Shown piece by piece: positions 1-11,100 of a stretch of 64,000 nt of DNA. Position numbers and translations under genes: made by a program. Each line of letters starts with the position of its first letter. The first letter of the stretch is position 1. This stretch comes from Pictodentalium vernedei (taxonomy: Eukaryota; Mollusca; Scaphopoda; Dentaliida; Dentaliidae): contig CM062297.1 in assembly GCA_031216915.1 (NCBI GenBank), forward strand, positions 534,772,971 through 534,836,970, in the 5' to 3' direction. Under the pieces are notes generated by a model. It was not told the DNA's origin and did no database searches. It saw only the letters and a list, made by a program, of their open reading frames with translations.

Positions 1-1956
1 CTCCTCTTCGCTAAACTATGCGGCTAAGTGGAAGGTTTTTCGTCGTTGGTGTAGGGATCATTCTGTAGATATATTCGATCCCTCTATACCAGATATTGCA
101 AACTTTCTAGTATACTTGTTTGACGAAATCAAACTGCAACCTGTTACTATAAAGGGTTATAGATCTATGTTATCTGATACCTATGCACATCATGATAGTT
201 TACAAATTGGATCTAATGTCTCTTTATCTAAGTTGGTTAGAAACTTTTCGATAAATAGACCCAGAACTCTTAGATTAATTCCTAAGTGGAATCTTGGGTT
301 CTTCTTAAAGTGAAGGAAAAGCCATTTGAACCTCTTAGGACAGTAGATTTCAAATTCTTATCTTATAAGGCAGCTTTTCTCTTAGCTTTCTCTTCTGCTA
401 GAAGAGTCAGTGAGCTTCATGCACTGTCGGTGGATGATTCTCACTATCGTAGTGTTGGGAACACTATCACCTTCACTACTAATGTGGGTTTTTTAGCTAA
501 GAATCAGGCTCCTAATAAATATCCGGAACCTGTTGTTATTAAGGCTCTTCCGTCTTCAGACGGGCGTAGGCCTTTACTCTGTCCTGTTAGAGCGTTACGT
601 ATCTATAAACAGAGATCTCAGTTTATCAGAAAGGGACGGAAACGTTTCTTTCTGTCTTTGATGCCTAATAGAAAGGACATTTCGGTCCATTCTATTGCTA
701 GATGGATTCAATTAACTATCCGTACTGCTTATGAAGATTTATCTTCTTCTCAGCAGTCTGTGCTTAAGATTTCTGCTCATGAAGTAAGAGCTCTTTCTAC
801 TTCCTGGGCTTATGCTAATAGTGTTGCTATTACAGATTTAATGAAGGCTGCTTATTGGTCTCAGCCATCCACATTTACGAATTTTTATCTCAGAAATATT
901 GAGTCCATTTCTGGAGACCTGCATTGTTTAGGTCCGTTATCTGTTGCTCAGAATGTCGTCCACTAAACAGTTGCAACTATAGTTATGCAGGCTTTCTGTT
1001 CCGGCAGTGACTCCGTCCGGCTGCCCTCTTCGCTCTGGGCTATTTGACCCAGGGCAAGGGGAAGGGGGGGGGGGGGCGGGTGTTCCCTTAGGTCACCTGC
1101 TTTATAGTGAAAAGCAAGGGAATGCCTCCTCCAAGTCAGTATTTCTGAGTCGCTTCCGGGATGGTTTTAAAGTGTAATATTAATGTTAAAATTCATTCAT
1201 GTCTTATTTTTAAAGTGTAGCTCGGTGTGAATCATTTGTATATGTCAAGTGTCAAACGGGCTTTAATATACAATACTCGGACACTTTTAAATGACTATAA
1301 AGAGTCTCAATTCTCTGGACTACTTTATTTATTGGCTTGCTTTAAAAATAATTAGTATAAGGGATATACTGGATGTTAATAGAGAACATGAATGTTATTG
1401 TGCTCAATTATTAAGGGTAGTGTATCTTTCTAATTTAATATTAAATAAGAAAGATACATGTAAAGCCTAATACTCCTTTTCTCCTTAAGGGGTTACCTCT
1501 TTACTATATAGTTGAGCTTATTGGATTTTCCTCTATGTCCTAGGCCCTCCAGCCTGTTTACTATTCAGCTAAGTCTGGGTCATTGGTACAGTATAAAAAT
1601 GTTAAAAAATTTATAGTAATTTATATATTTTTATACTTACCAATGACCCAGACGGGGATGGCCCTCCCTGGAGTTGGGAACTCTTGCCTCCCCACTGAGT
1701 ACATAGCGCTGACCAGGCACTGCCAGTAAGAATGATAATTGGCGCCAATTTCGGGACGTCTGCGTCACTGCGCATGCGCAGTAGAGGCGTAGTATGGAGG
1801 TCCTTTAGGACATGATTTCTTTTTGTTTTGGATGCAAATTTTGGGGATTGGGGGGCAAAATTTGTGTTTGGCCCTGGTTTTGTTAGAGTTAGCACCAGCT
1901 AAGTCTGGGTCATTGGTAAGTATAAAAAATATATAAATTACTATAAATTTTTTAAC
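1..1956 (+). mobile_element. DIRS-type retroelement copy A, 3' part
   Basis: This is the right-hand end of a DIRS element cut by the window edge. It holds most of the tyrosine-recombinase region (about 1-966), a 3' untranslated part with a G-tract, the internal complementary region (about 1563-1650) and the right terminal repeat ending in TTTTTTAAC. It matches 37495-39451 of copy B almost base for base, so it is young. The recombinase region shows about one break. DIRS elements integrate through a tyrosine recombinase rather than a DDE integrase. Confidence 0.88.
1769..1780. promoter_or_regulatory. NRF1-type palindrome in copy A terminal repeat
   Basis: TGCGCATGCGCA is a perfect match to the known NRF1 consensus. 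The same site is present in both terminal repeats of copy B and in the right repeat of copy D. A TTGGCGCCAA palindrome (E2F-like core) lies about 20 bases away. Binding is inferred from the motif only. Confidence 0.5.
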
Positions 1957-3410
1957 TTTCAAGAAAAATTTGTCACTCCCAGGCCTTGGTGTGACAATAG
2001 AAGTTGCATGGACAAAATACTGCGGTGAGGATTTGTTAACCCTCCACGGGCTGCTAAAAGTCAAAATTGTGATAAAATGGACTGTTTTTGGACGCTAACA
2101 GCACCCAATGAGTACGTCACAAAGAAAAGTGCCTTCTTTTGTCAAGCGCACAATCTATACAGAAACATTTTTGTAAGTAGTAAGGGTATTTAAAAATCGA
2201 AGTCTTAATCCATTTTGGGGTGGCTGAAGAGAGAGACCCCTTAAAATCTTGAAATTCCCATTTTCTGTGGATTTCTCTTAAAACATCCTGTAGGTTTTCA
2301 AGAAAAAATGACTACTCGCAGGTCTTTGAGTGACATTACAAGTTGCATGGACAAAATATTGCGGTGAGCGTTTATTAACCCTCTACGTGCTGCTAAGTAT
2401 CGTAATTTTGTTGAAATGGGCTGTTTTCGGACACGCACAGCACCCAACCTGTACCCGAGAAATAAACATAATCTTGTTTGTTGGAAGTGGAATTCACCGA
2501 GGACCATTTTTGTAAGCAATAAGGGTATTCAAAAAACTAAGCGTTAACCCCTTTTGTGGTTGTTAATAGTGATACCCACCAAAAGCTTAAAAATTTATGT
2601 TTTTCCTGGATTTCTTTACAAACATCTGGTAGGGTTTTCAAAAGAAAATGGCCATTGATAGGTCTTGGGTGTCACTTTACCAGTTGATTGGATAAAGTAT
2701 TCCGGTAAGCATTTATTAACCCACCATGGGTTGCTAAATGGCAAAATTTTGAAAAAATAGTCTGTTTTTGGACACCAACAACATCAAATGGGAATGCAAC
2801 TGACAAACATAACTTCTTTTACCGGACGCAAAACTGACAGGGAAACATTTTTGTAAGTAGTAAGTGTATTCAAAAATCGAGGTCTTAACCCATTTTTGAC
2901 TAGTTAAGGAGATAAAAAATATACCTTAAACGCTTAAAATTCCAGTTTTTTGTTGATTTCTCAAAAAAAAATTTTCAAGAAAAATTCACCATTCGGAGGT
3001 CTAGGAGTGACATTACAAGTTGCATGGACAAAATATTTCGGTAAGCATTTGTTAACCCTCCAGAGGCTGTCAAGCATAGACATTTGGAGAAAATGGGCTG
3101 TTCTTGGGCAACCATAACACCAAATGTGTACCTGTGAGATAAACATAATCTCCTTCATTGGAAGTGGAATTCACCGATGATCATTTTTGTAAGTAATGAA
3201 GGTATTCACAAAACCAAGCATTAACCTGTTAAGGGCTGGTTACAGAGCGATACCCCTCAAAAGGTTAAAAATTCATGTTATCCGAGGATTTCTCTAAAAA
3301 CATCTTAGAGATTTTCAAGAAAAAATGTCCATTCTCAGATCTTAGTGTGACATTACAAGTTTCCTGCACAAAAGATTCCTGTAAGCATTTGTTAACCCTA
3401 TGCAGGTGAC
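1957..3410. repeat. Satellite-like tandem array, ~340-bp unit
   Basis: Just over four units follow each other. The landmark AGTTGCATGGACAAAATA or close variants recurs near 2001, 2341, 2683, 3019 and 3356. The array starts right at the end of DIRS copy A, which appears to have inserted into it, and stops abruptly near 3410 where Helentron-like repeat units begin. Short open frames inside are chance. No gene is seen. Confidence 0.75.
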
Positions 3411-3717
3411 CTCTAGATGGGAGCTATCGATTTTCTTCAATTTCCGTCAAAAAATGTTGCCGCGGCCAATGTTCTTAGAACTTAGTTTAGTCAGACCTCA
3501 ATATTTCCCTTTGGCACACCCTACAGGGCACATTTATGATTGGATTGCTTTAAAACCTGGCATGCTTGTTTAGGGTGACCTCTAGATGGGAGCTATCGAT
3601 TTTCTTCAATTTCCGTCAAAAAATGTTGCCGCGGCCAGCGTTCTTAGAACTTAGTTTTGTCAGACCACAATATATTCCTTTGACACACCCTACAGGGCAC
3701 ATTTATTAGCTCACCTG

Positions 3718-5877
3718 ACTGAAAGTCAGGGCGAGCTATTCTGATCACTTTTCGTCCGTCGTCCAGCGTCCGTCATGAAGGTGGTGTTTGGGCCTTTTTC
3801 TCCCAAACCACTGGCTGCATATTAATGAAATTTCATGTGAGTAGGGGTTATATAAGGGCATTTTGATTTTTTGTCAAATTAGGTTTCGGCTCATATTGAG
3901 CAGAGGGATGGGGCAAAAATGATCCAATTCTTAAAAAATCTTCTTCTCAAGAACCAGCAATAGCAGAGACTTGATATTTGGTATGCAGCTTCCTTTTGAG
4001 GTGTAGACTCAAGGCTGTTCAAGAGAAGTTCGAGGGGTTATATTTGACGATGTTAAAGGAGGGGCAAAAATTTTGGCCCCCGTCCCAAATTTCTATTTTC
4101 CAAACCGCGAGGCCGATTTGAACCAAATTTCAAGTGGGTCATAAGTACCTAATTTATGCAGAAATTTTTTTCCCATAGCCCCATGGGAACCACAGGAGCT
4201 AAAAATAGAAAAAAATTAAAACGCCCATATCTCCAAAACTACACATCACTGAGAATTCTTATTTGTTGTGAAGCTTCCTTAGGACCAACAGAATGGAATG
4301 GTAAAAAAAAATTGCCATCAGTTTTATCATGGGGTACTTTTTGGGGACTTTGAAAAAGTGCTGAGTCAGCATTTTTTAACACTGTGGGTAATGGGAAAAA
4401 CATAAGACTACTCTTCTCCCAAACCACTGCTCCAAAAGCTTTCAAATTTCACATATAACATCTTTGGAAGATTGTTTCACATGTTTATTGAAATCAATTG
4501 CCTGGGTCCATATTTGGGCTCTCTATGGGAGCCCAAATGTTTAAATTAGTGCAGTATGAGGAGTATTTTTTTTAAATCTTCTTCTTCAGATCTACCAATA
4601 AGAATCTTTTGATATTTGGTATGCAGCATCCTTAGGGGGGTGAGATTCAAGTTTGTTGAAGCCAAGTCCCTGGGTTCATATTTAGACTGAAAATTTGGGG
4701 TCCCGTTGCGGACTTAGAAATTTTGGACCAAAATCTGGACATTTTTTTTGTTTTTTATGCGTTTCGGTCAATTTTAAGACAAAAAAAAATTTTTGTTTAC
4801 ACTGAAAATTTGGGGTCTGGGTGGGACTTAGAAAATTTTGGACCAAAATGCGGAAAAAATTTTTTTTGTTTTTTCTGCGTTTCGGTCAATTTTAAGACAA
4901 AAAAAAAAATGTTTTTTTTCCCCTGAAAATTTGGGGTGCGGGTGGGACTTAGAAAATTTTGGACAAAAATCAGGAAATTTATTTTTTTTTGTTTTTTATG
5001 CATTTCTGTCAAGTTTAAGACAAAAACAAAAATTTTTTTTTCCCCCTGAAAATTTGGGGTCCGGGTGGGACTTAGAAAATTTTGGACCAAAATCTGGAAA
5101 TTTTTGTTTGTTTGTTTTTTATGCATTTCTGTCAATTTTAAGGCAAAAAATTTTTTTTTTTCCCCTGAAAATTTGGGGTCCGGGTGGGACTTAGAAAATT
5201 TTGGACCAAAATCTGGAAATTTTTTTTTTTTTTTTTTTTATGCGTTTCTGTCAAGTTGAAGACAAAAAAAAATGTTTTTTTTTCCCCTGAAAATTTGGGG
5301 TGCGGGTGGGACTTTGAAAATTTTGGACCAAAATCTGGAAATTTTTTTTTTTTTGTTTTTTATGCGTTTCTGTCAATTTTAAGACAAAAAAAAATTTTTT
5401 TTTTTACATCGAAAATTTGGGGTCCGGGTGGGACTTCGAAAATTTTGGACCAAAATCCGGAAATTTTTGTTTTTGTTTTTTATGCATTTCGGTCAGTTTT
5501 AAGACAAACAAAATTTTTTTTTTTACCCTGAATATTTGGGGTCCAGGTGGGGCTTTGAAAATTTTGGACCAAAATCCAGAAATTAGTTTTATCGTTTTTT
5601 ATGCGTTTTAAGAAGAAGAAAAAAATTTAGGCTGAAAGTATTTTGTTTGGGAAAAAAATCTGTTTTTTTATGGGTTTATCTCAATTTTGGGACGAAAAAG
5701 TGCAGGAACTGAAAATAGAAGGAAAATCATGTGTATTGTGTGGGCACAATCGCTTCATCTAGTTGGTATATGCTTTTCTTAGGAGGGGCGTATGCAGCTT
5801 ATTCAAGTCAAGTCCCTGGTTTGATATTTAGACTACCAGGTCAGGTGAGCGCCCTCAGGCCCCCTGGGGCCTCTTGT
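3718..5877 (+). mobile_element. Helentron-like element H3a inserted in H2a
   Basis: It starts with the hairpin AGCTCACCTGAC/GTCAGGGCGAGCT followed by a CGTCCGTC-rich tract. It ends with GTCAGGTGAGC (an inverted copy of the start) and a GGCCCCCTGGGGCC hairpin followed by TCTTG. The asymmetric inverted repeat plus 3' hairpin is the known layout of Helentron-associated (HINE) elements. Neighbouring H2a units without the insertion show the target as ACATTTAT/GAT. The centre holds A/T-tract tandem units. Confidence 0.7.
4735..5640. repeat. ~120-bp tandem units with poly-T and poly-A blocks (core of H3a)
   Basis: About seven to eight units begin with GAAAATTTGGGGTC (near 4804, 4924, 5047, 5166, 5286, 5410 and 5529, the last with an A-to-T variant). 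Each unit carries a poly-T block, a TATGCGTTTCTGTCAA segment and a poly-A/poly-T block. The pure A/T tracts keep long frames open on both strands and spell phenylalanine- and lysine-rich pseudo-proteins; these are not genes. Confidence 0.85.
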
Positions 5878-5944
5878 GATTGGATTGCTTTGAAACCTGG
5901 TATGCTTGTTTGAGGTAACCTCTAGATGGGAGCTAACGATTTTT

Positions 5945-6720
5945 ACCTGTGTCGCCAGCGGCAGAGCAGGTCTAATAACCGCTCGACTCCATCCATCAGT
6001 CTGTCATTCCATCAGTCCGTCAGTCCATCCGAAACACTTTTTCCCTCAAAGTTTTCTTGGCTTCTGTGAAAGGGAATGATTTTATATTTGGTCTGCTGCT
6101 TCATAATGATGGGTTGTATCGTGTAAGCAATTTTCAGATCTGCCGTGCAGCCACTTCCTGTTTGCCGATACTTTGAAATTTTACTGTACCCACTGAACAT
6201 TGAAATTTTCCATCTAGGTTTTCTCGTCTTCTATGCAAGGGATTGATTTTATATTTGGTCTGCTGCTCTCATAATGATGAGTTGTATCGTGTATGCAATT
6301 TTCAGATCTGCCATGCAGCCACTTCCTGTTTGCCGATACTTTGAAATTTTACTGTACCCACTGAACATTGAAATTTTCCGTCAAGGTTTTCTCAGCTTCT
6401 ATGCAAGGGATTGATTTTATATTTGGTCTGCTGCTTCATAATGATGAGTTGTATCGTGTAAGCAATTTTCAGATCTGCTGTGCAGCCACTTCCTGTTTGC
6501 CGATACTTTGAAATTTTACTGTACCCACTGAACATTGAAATTTTTCGTCAGTCAAACTTTTCTCGGCTTCTATGCAAGGGATTGATTTTATATTTCATCT
6601 GGAGCCTGATAATGATTAGTTGTATCGTGTATGCAATTTTCAGATCTGCTGTGCAGCCACTTCCTGTTTGCCGATTCAATTGCATGCAGCGACGCAGGTC
6701 CAGACCCGGTATTGGTCTTG
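5945..6720 (+). mobile_element. Helentron-like element H4 inserted in H2a
   Basis: A 776-bp insertion interrupts an H2a unit: GATTTT before, TTTTCC after. It starts ACCTGTGTCGC and carries the near-exact inverted copy GCGACGCAGGT close to its right end, followed by a hairpin (AGACC/GGTCT) and TTG. The core holds about four ~167-bp units with a CTTCCTGTTTGCCGATACTT landmark. The layout matches the other Helentron-like elements here but the ends differ in sequence, so it is a separate family. Confidence 0.6.
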
Positions 6721-8640
6721 TTTTCCATTTCCGTCAAAAAATGTTGCCACGGCCAATGTTCTTAGAACTTAGTTTAGTCAGACATCAATATTTCCCTTTG
6801 GCACACCCTACATGGCACATTTATGATCGGATTGCTTTGAAACCTGGCATGCTTGTTTGGGGTGACCTCTAGATGGGAGCTATTGATTATCTTCAATTTC
6901 CGTCAAAAAATGTTGCCGCGGCCAACATTCTTAGAACTTAATTTAGTCAGACCTCAATATTTCCCTTTGGCACACCCTACAGGGCACATTTATGTTTGGA
7001 TTGCTTTGAAACCTGGTATGCTTGTTTGGGGAGACCTCTAGATGGGAGCTATCGATTTTCTTCCATTTCCGTCGAAAAATGTTGCATAGGCCAACATTCT
7101 TAGAACTTAGTTTAGTCAGACCTCAATATTTCCCTTTGACACACACTACAGGGCACATTTATGTTCGGATTGCTTTGGAACCTGGCATGCTTGTTTGGGG
7201 TGACCTCTAGATTGGAGCTATTGATTTTCTTCGATTTCCGTCCAAAAATGTTGCCACTGGCAATGACTTTCGATGAACTTAGTAGTAACTTTGTGCAGTT
7301 AAGCATCCATATTTCCATTTGACATACCCTGCAGGGCACATTTAAGATTGGATCGCTTGCAAACTTGGTGTGCTTGTGTGGGGTGACATCTATATGGGAG
7401 CTGTCGATTTTCTTCCATTTCTGTCAAAAAATGTTGCCGCTGACCTTTAAACTTAGTTTAGTCAGACCTAAATATTTCCCTTCAACACACCCTTCAGGGC
7501 ACATTTATGATCGGATCACTTTGAAACTTGGTATGTGTGTTTGGGGTGCCCTCTAGATGTGAGCTATTTTTTCATTTCCATAAAAAGTTATTGTCGTTAT
7601 CACCAGCCTTTGAACTTACTGCATTGGTGCATCAACTTATCCCTTTTGCACTCTCTGCAGGGTATATTTATGAATTTCCATAAACCCCCCCCCCCCAAAA
7701 ACCATTGCCACAAAGCCATGACCTTCTACTTAGCGCATTTGTGCATTAACATCTTCCTTTGGCATGTCTCAGGGGCACATTCATTATCAGGTTGTTTTGA
7801 AACTTTGGCTGCTTATGCAGGATGACAAAGATAGGAGCTATTGATTTTCTTCTCATTTCCATCAAAAACTGTTGCCATTAGCAACAATCTTTGAATTTAT
7901 TGCATTTGTGCATCAACATTCTTTGACATGGCCTACAGGCCACATTTATCATAGGATTGTTTTTGAACTTGGTGTGCTCATTAGTCAAGAACTCTAGATA
8001 AGAGCTGTTGATCAGCATTCATTTCTGTGAAAAAAGTTGCCATTTACTATATAACCTCTGAACATACTGTATTTGTTTTGTGTATCAACATTCTTCCTTT
8101 AGCCATTCTTACAGTTTACATTTAAAGATGCATGGATTACTCTGACGTTGTGCACACACAATGCTGTTATGTTGAAATTTCATCAAATAACATTGGTACC
8201 AATGATCTTAAATTTTGCCATTTCATTTATAACTTACCAAGTTCAAGTTTGTTGTCAAGTTGAGCTACAGTGTCATTGACACTTTCATTGAAATTTTTTA
8301 TTAAATTTCTTGGGAGTTTAACGTGTATTACAGAATAATTATTCTGTTTATCCCCATGGTTACGCCCTCACCCTAGGGGTGTTAGGTCATTTAGTCTTGC
8401 ATCTTCTATCCGATGTATCGTTTTTCTTCGTATGAAGATCTAGCTTTGCATCTGGTAGCATCAAATTGGTTATTGACTTTGGGCCTTGTTGTGTGCCTGA
8501 TGTCTTGTCTCCAGTTTTTCTTTTGACATTGTTTACATTAAGTTGTCGCAGTAAGTTGTTGGCAGTGAGGTTCCTATGTGGGGCCTCTTCCACGATATAA
8601 TATTTTTCAGTTTCTTTTTTCAGGGAACATGAACATGGTG

Positions 8641-11100
8641 ATGATACTGTGACATCCATCCAAGTGTGTCGCCGTCGTCGCGCTCAGTTGAGCTAAAGAG
8701 GAAATAGAGCTAGCTGCAGGGTGCTCATATATAAGCAAGGGATCCCTGCAAGCAGCTAGCTTGACCGGTGAAGCGGTTACTCCATCCGGGGAGCCGTAAC
8801 ACTGGGTAAGTCCGTTGCGGTCGAGGGAAGTGTGTAGAAGTGGGTAGAGCGAGCACTTTAAAATAAAGGCTCACCCAGCGACGACGGAAATAGGGAGGAA
8901 GTCTGCAAGTTTCTTTTAGGGAGGCTCGACAAGGTCTAATAAGACCGCGAGTGGGAGAGGCCCCTCTCTAACCCAACAACATTTGGGACCAAATGTTGTT
9001 TTGAGAAACTTGCACGAGCCGGAGCATACGTCCACCCGTCGCTCGGGGCGCTCCGTCTAGTCTGCAGCCAGGGTCGGCTTCAGTCAGGACTTCCTCCGCT
9101 ACGTTACACAATTCGGAACCAGGTTTTCTTTTCGGGAGGCTCTGCGAGGTCGGATGAGACCACTAGTGAGAGAGGTCCCTCTCTAACCCAACAACATTTG
9201 GGGCCAAATGTTTTGAGAAACTTGTACGAATGGAACATACGTCAAACCACCGCTCGGGACGCTCTGTCAAGTCTACAGCCGGGGTCGGCTTCAGTCACGG
9301 CTTCCTCCACTACGTTATTAAAGCACACACGACTGCAGTCTAGCTACTCGACTTCAGATATCCAGCCACTTGCGCGAAGACAGAGCCATTCTTTGCCTGT
9401 TCGGAGAAGAGATATACCTCTGGATCTTCATTCATGGAGCAGCAAGCGGCACATAAGATGGAAGACTGCTGCTCCACAAGCCTCGGTAACGGACTGGCTG
9501 TGGCAGATCGTGCAGCAAATCGCAGCATCCCAGCATATGCAAGAGCAGTTTCCTGCAGACTCCGGAGGTGAGCTGTCGGATGGTGTTGGGTCGGTCCAGT
9601 CATCTTCAGTTGCAGACGCCAGGGACCAGACATCACAGCTGATTCAGTCGGATGGTGAAAGGGACTAGGAAGAGGATTACCCTTCCCTTTCGGAACAATT
9701 TATGAAGTTACGGACTTCATTCATCAGTAATGTCTTGAATCTGTTCAAACTGATCAGGATGCTGCAACTACTATAGAGGATTAGCTACCCGACTTCGTAT
9801 AGCCACAGTTGTCCGAAGACAGAGCATTCTTCACCTGTGAAGTCGGACCATCCAGTAGCTAGCGATCCGAGGCATCGATCACGGGACGTTCGGAGAAGAC
9901 ATGAGCAGGCCGGGATGAAGATCTGTCCCTACCTGCATCATTTGATATATGCTCGGAAGTACTTCCTCCAGATATTCGGCCCAGGGGCAGCAGCGAAGAA
10001 CAGAAGACTGCTGCTCCTCAAGTACAGGGACATTCGGAGAAGATATGAGCGGGCCGGGGATGAAGAAATGTCCCTACCTGCATAATTATATATATGCTCC
10101 AAAGTGCTACCTCCGGATATTCGTCTCAGAGGCAAGGGTGAAGATACAGAAGACCGCTGCTCCTCAAGCCTCTGTAACGCAAATGCTGTCGCTGATCACG
10201 CAGCTAATCGCAGCATCCCAGCAAGTGCAAGAGCAGACTCCAGAGGTGAGCTGTAGGATGGTGCTGGATCAGTTCAGCCATCTGTACACGCAGATGCAAG
10301 GGAACGGACGTCATAGCTGATTCAGTCGAATGATGAAAGGGACGAGGAAGAGAATTTCCATTCCCTTTCGGAACAGCATAAAGTAGCGATGGACTGCATT
10401 ACTATCCTGCATCTGTTACACTTGATCAGCATGCTGCGTCTATTAGAGAGAAACCGCTGTCGTCTCTGGAAGCAGACTAGATGCGGAGGAAAGAGGATAT
10501 TCTTTCCATTCTGACACTATCTAGATAGGTGTTGCAGGCCATCGGCCGCATTGACAACGCCATATTCTGTCTCTCTAATGCAAGGAGGAAGGCGGTTTCT
10601 TATTGACATCTTCAATAAATATACCGTTCTTTGGATAGTGTTCATTTATAATGGTTGGAGAAGATGTACAGAGAGCTCATTTGCATTTAAATGAGCAGGC
10701 CGGGGATGAAAAACTGTTCCTACCTGCATCATTTAATATACACTCTGAATTGATGGAATGTGTTATCTCATCAAATAAGCGAATCTGGACATGGTGTCCT
10801 ACGCAGATCACCTTACCAGAGCTATGACGCAATGTTTCAATGGGAAGGAATATGAGGATGTTGTTCTTTGGTAAGAGTTCTTTCCAGGGCAGTCAATTCT
10901 GCACTGACCGTGGAAAATTTGGAGTTGGTAAGACGTGATGTTACCCTTGCATCGTCATCACTTTTAGATGAAAAGGTGAAAAGCTCTCTCCGAGTCGCTC
11001 CGGTCACCGGAAATACACTATTTGACGACAAGCTTGAGCTGCTATATAAACAGGCTACAAGAAGGCTTCCAGAGCACTGCTATTGAAGTAGGTGTCTCAT
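8641..11100 (+). pseudogene. DIRS gag relic (copy E)
   Basis: Fragments resemble the gag regions of copies B and C: a serine-rich region with repeated CGGAGCATAC- and GCTCGGGACGCT-type motifs, then the conserved part around ITLPELWRNVSMGRNMRML-like and LTVENLELVRRDVTLASSS residues. Short direct duplications are visible within it. It is a fossil with many breaks and no product is expected. Confidence 0.6.

Larger units (their letters stand above)
3411..8289 (+). mobile_element. Helentron-like non-autonomous element H2a (5'-truncated)
   Basis: The core consists of ~165-bp units built around CTCTAGATGGGAGCTATCGA; units toward the 3' end are increasingly diverged. The 3' terminus is diagnostic: AAGTTGAGCT, then the hairpin AGTGTCATTGACACT, then TTCATT. 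The expected 5' hairpin start (AGCTCAACTT) is absent, and the element begins inside a unit at the satellite junction. Two other elements sit in its core (H3a and H4). It carries no protein gene, so it would have needed an autonomous Helentron to move. After the 3' end, DIRS copy E sequence begins at once. Confidence 0.65.

Noticed and set aside
2298-3158. Short frames on the - strand in the satellite
   Set aside because: Overlap tandem repeat units and lack any recognisable protein feature.
4797-5611. Long phenylalanine/lysine-rich frames on both strands
   Set aside because: Produced by poly-T and poly-A tracts in tandem units.
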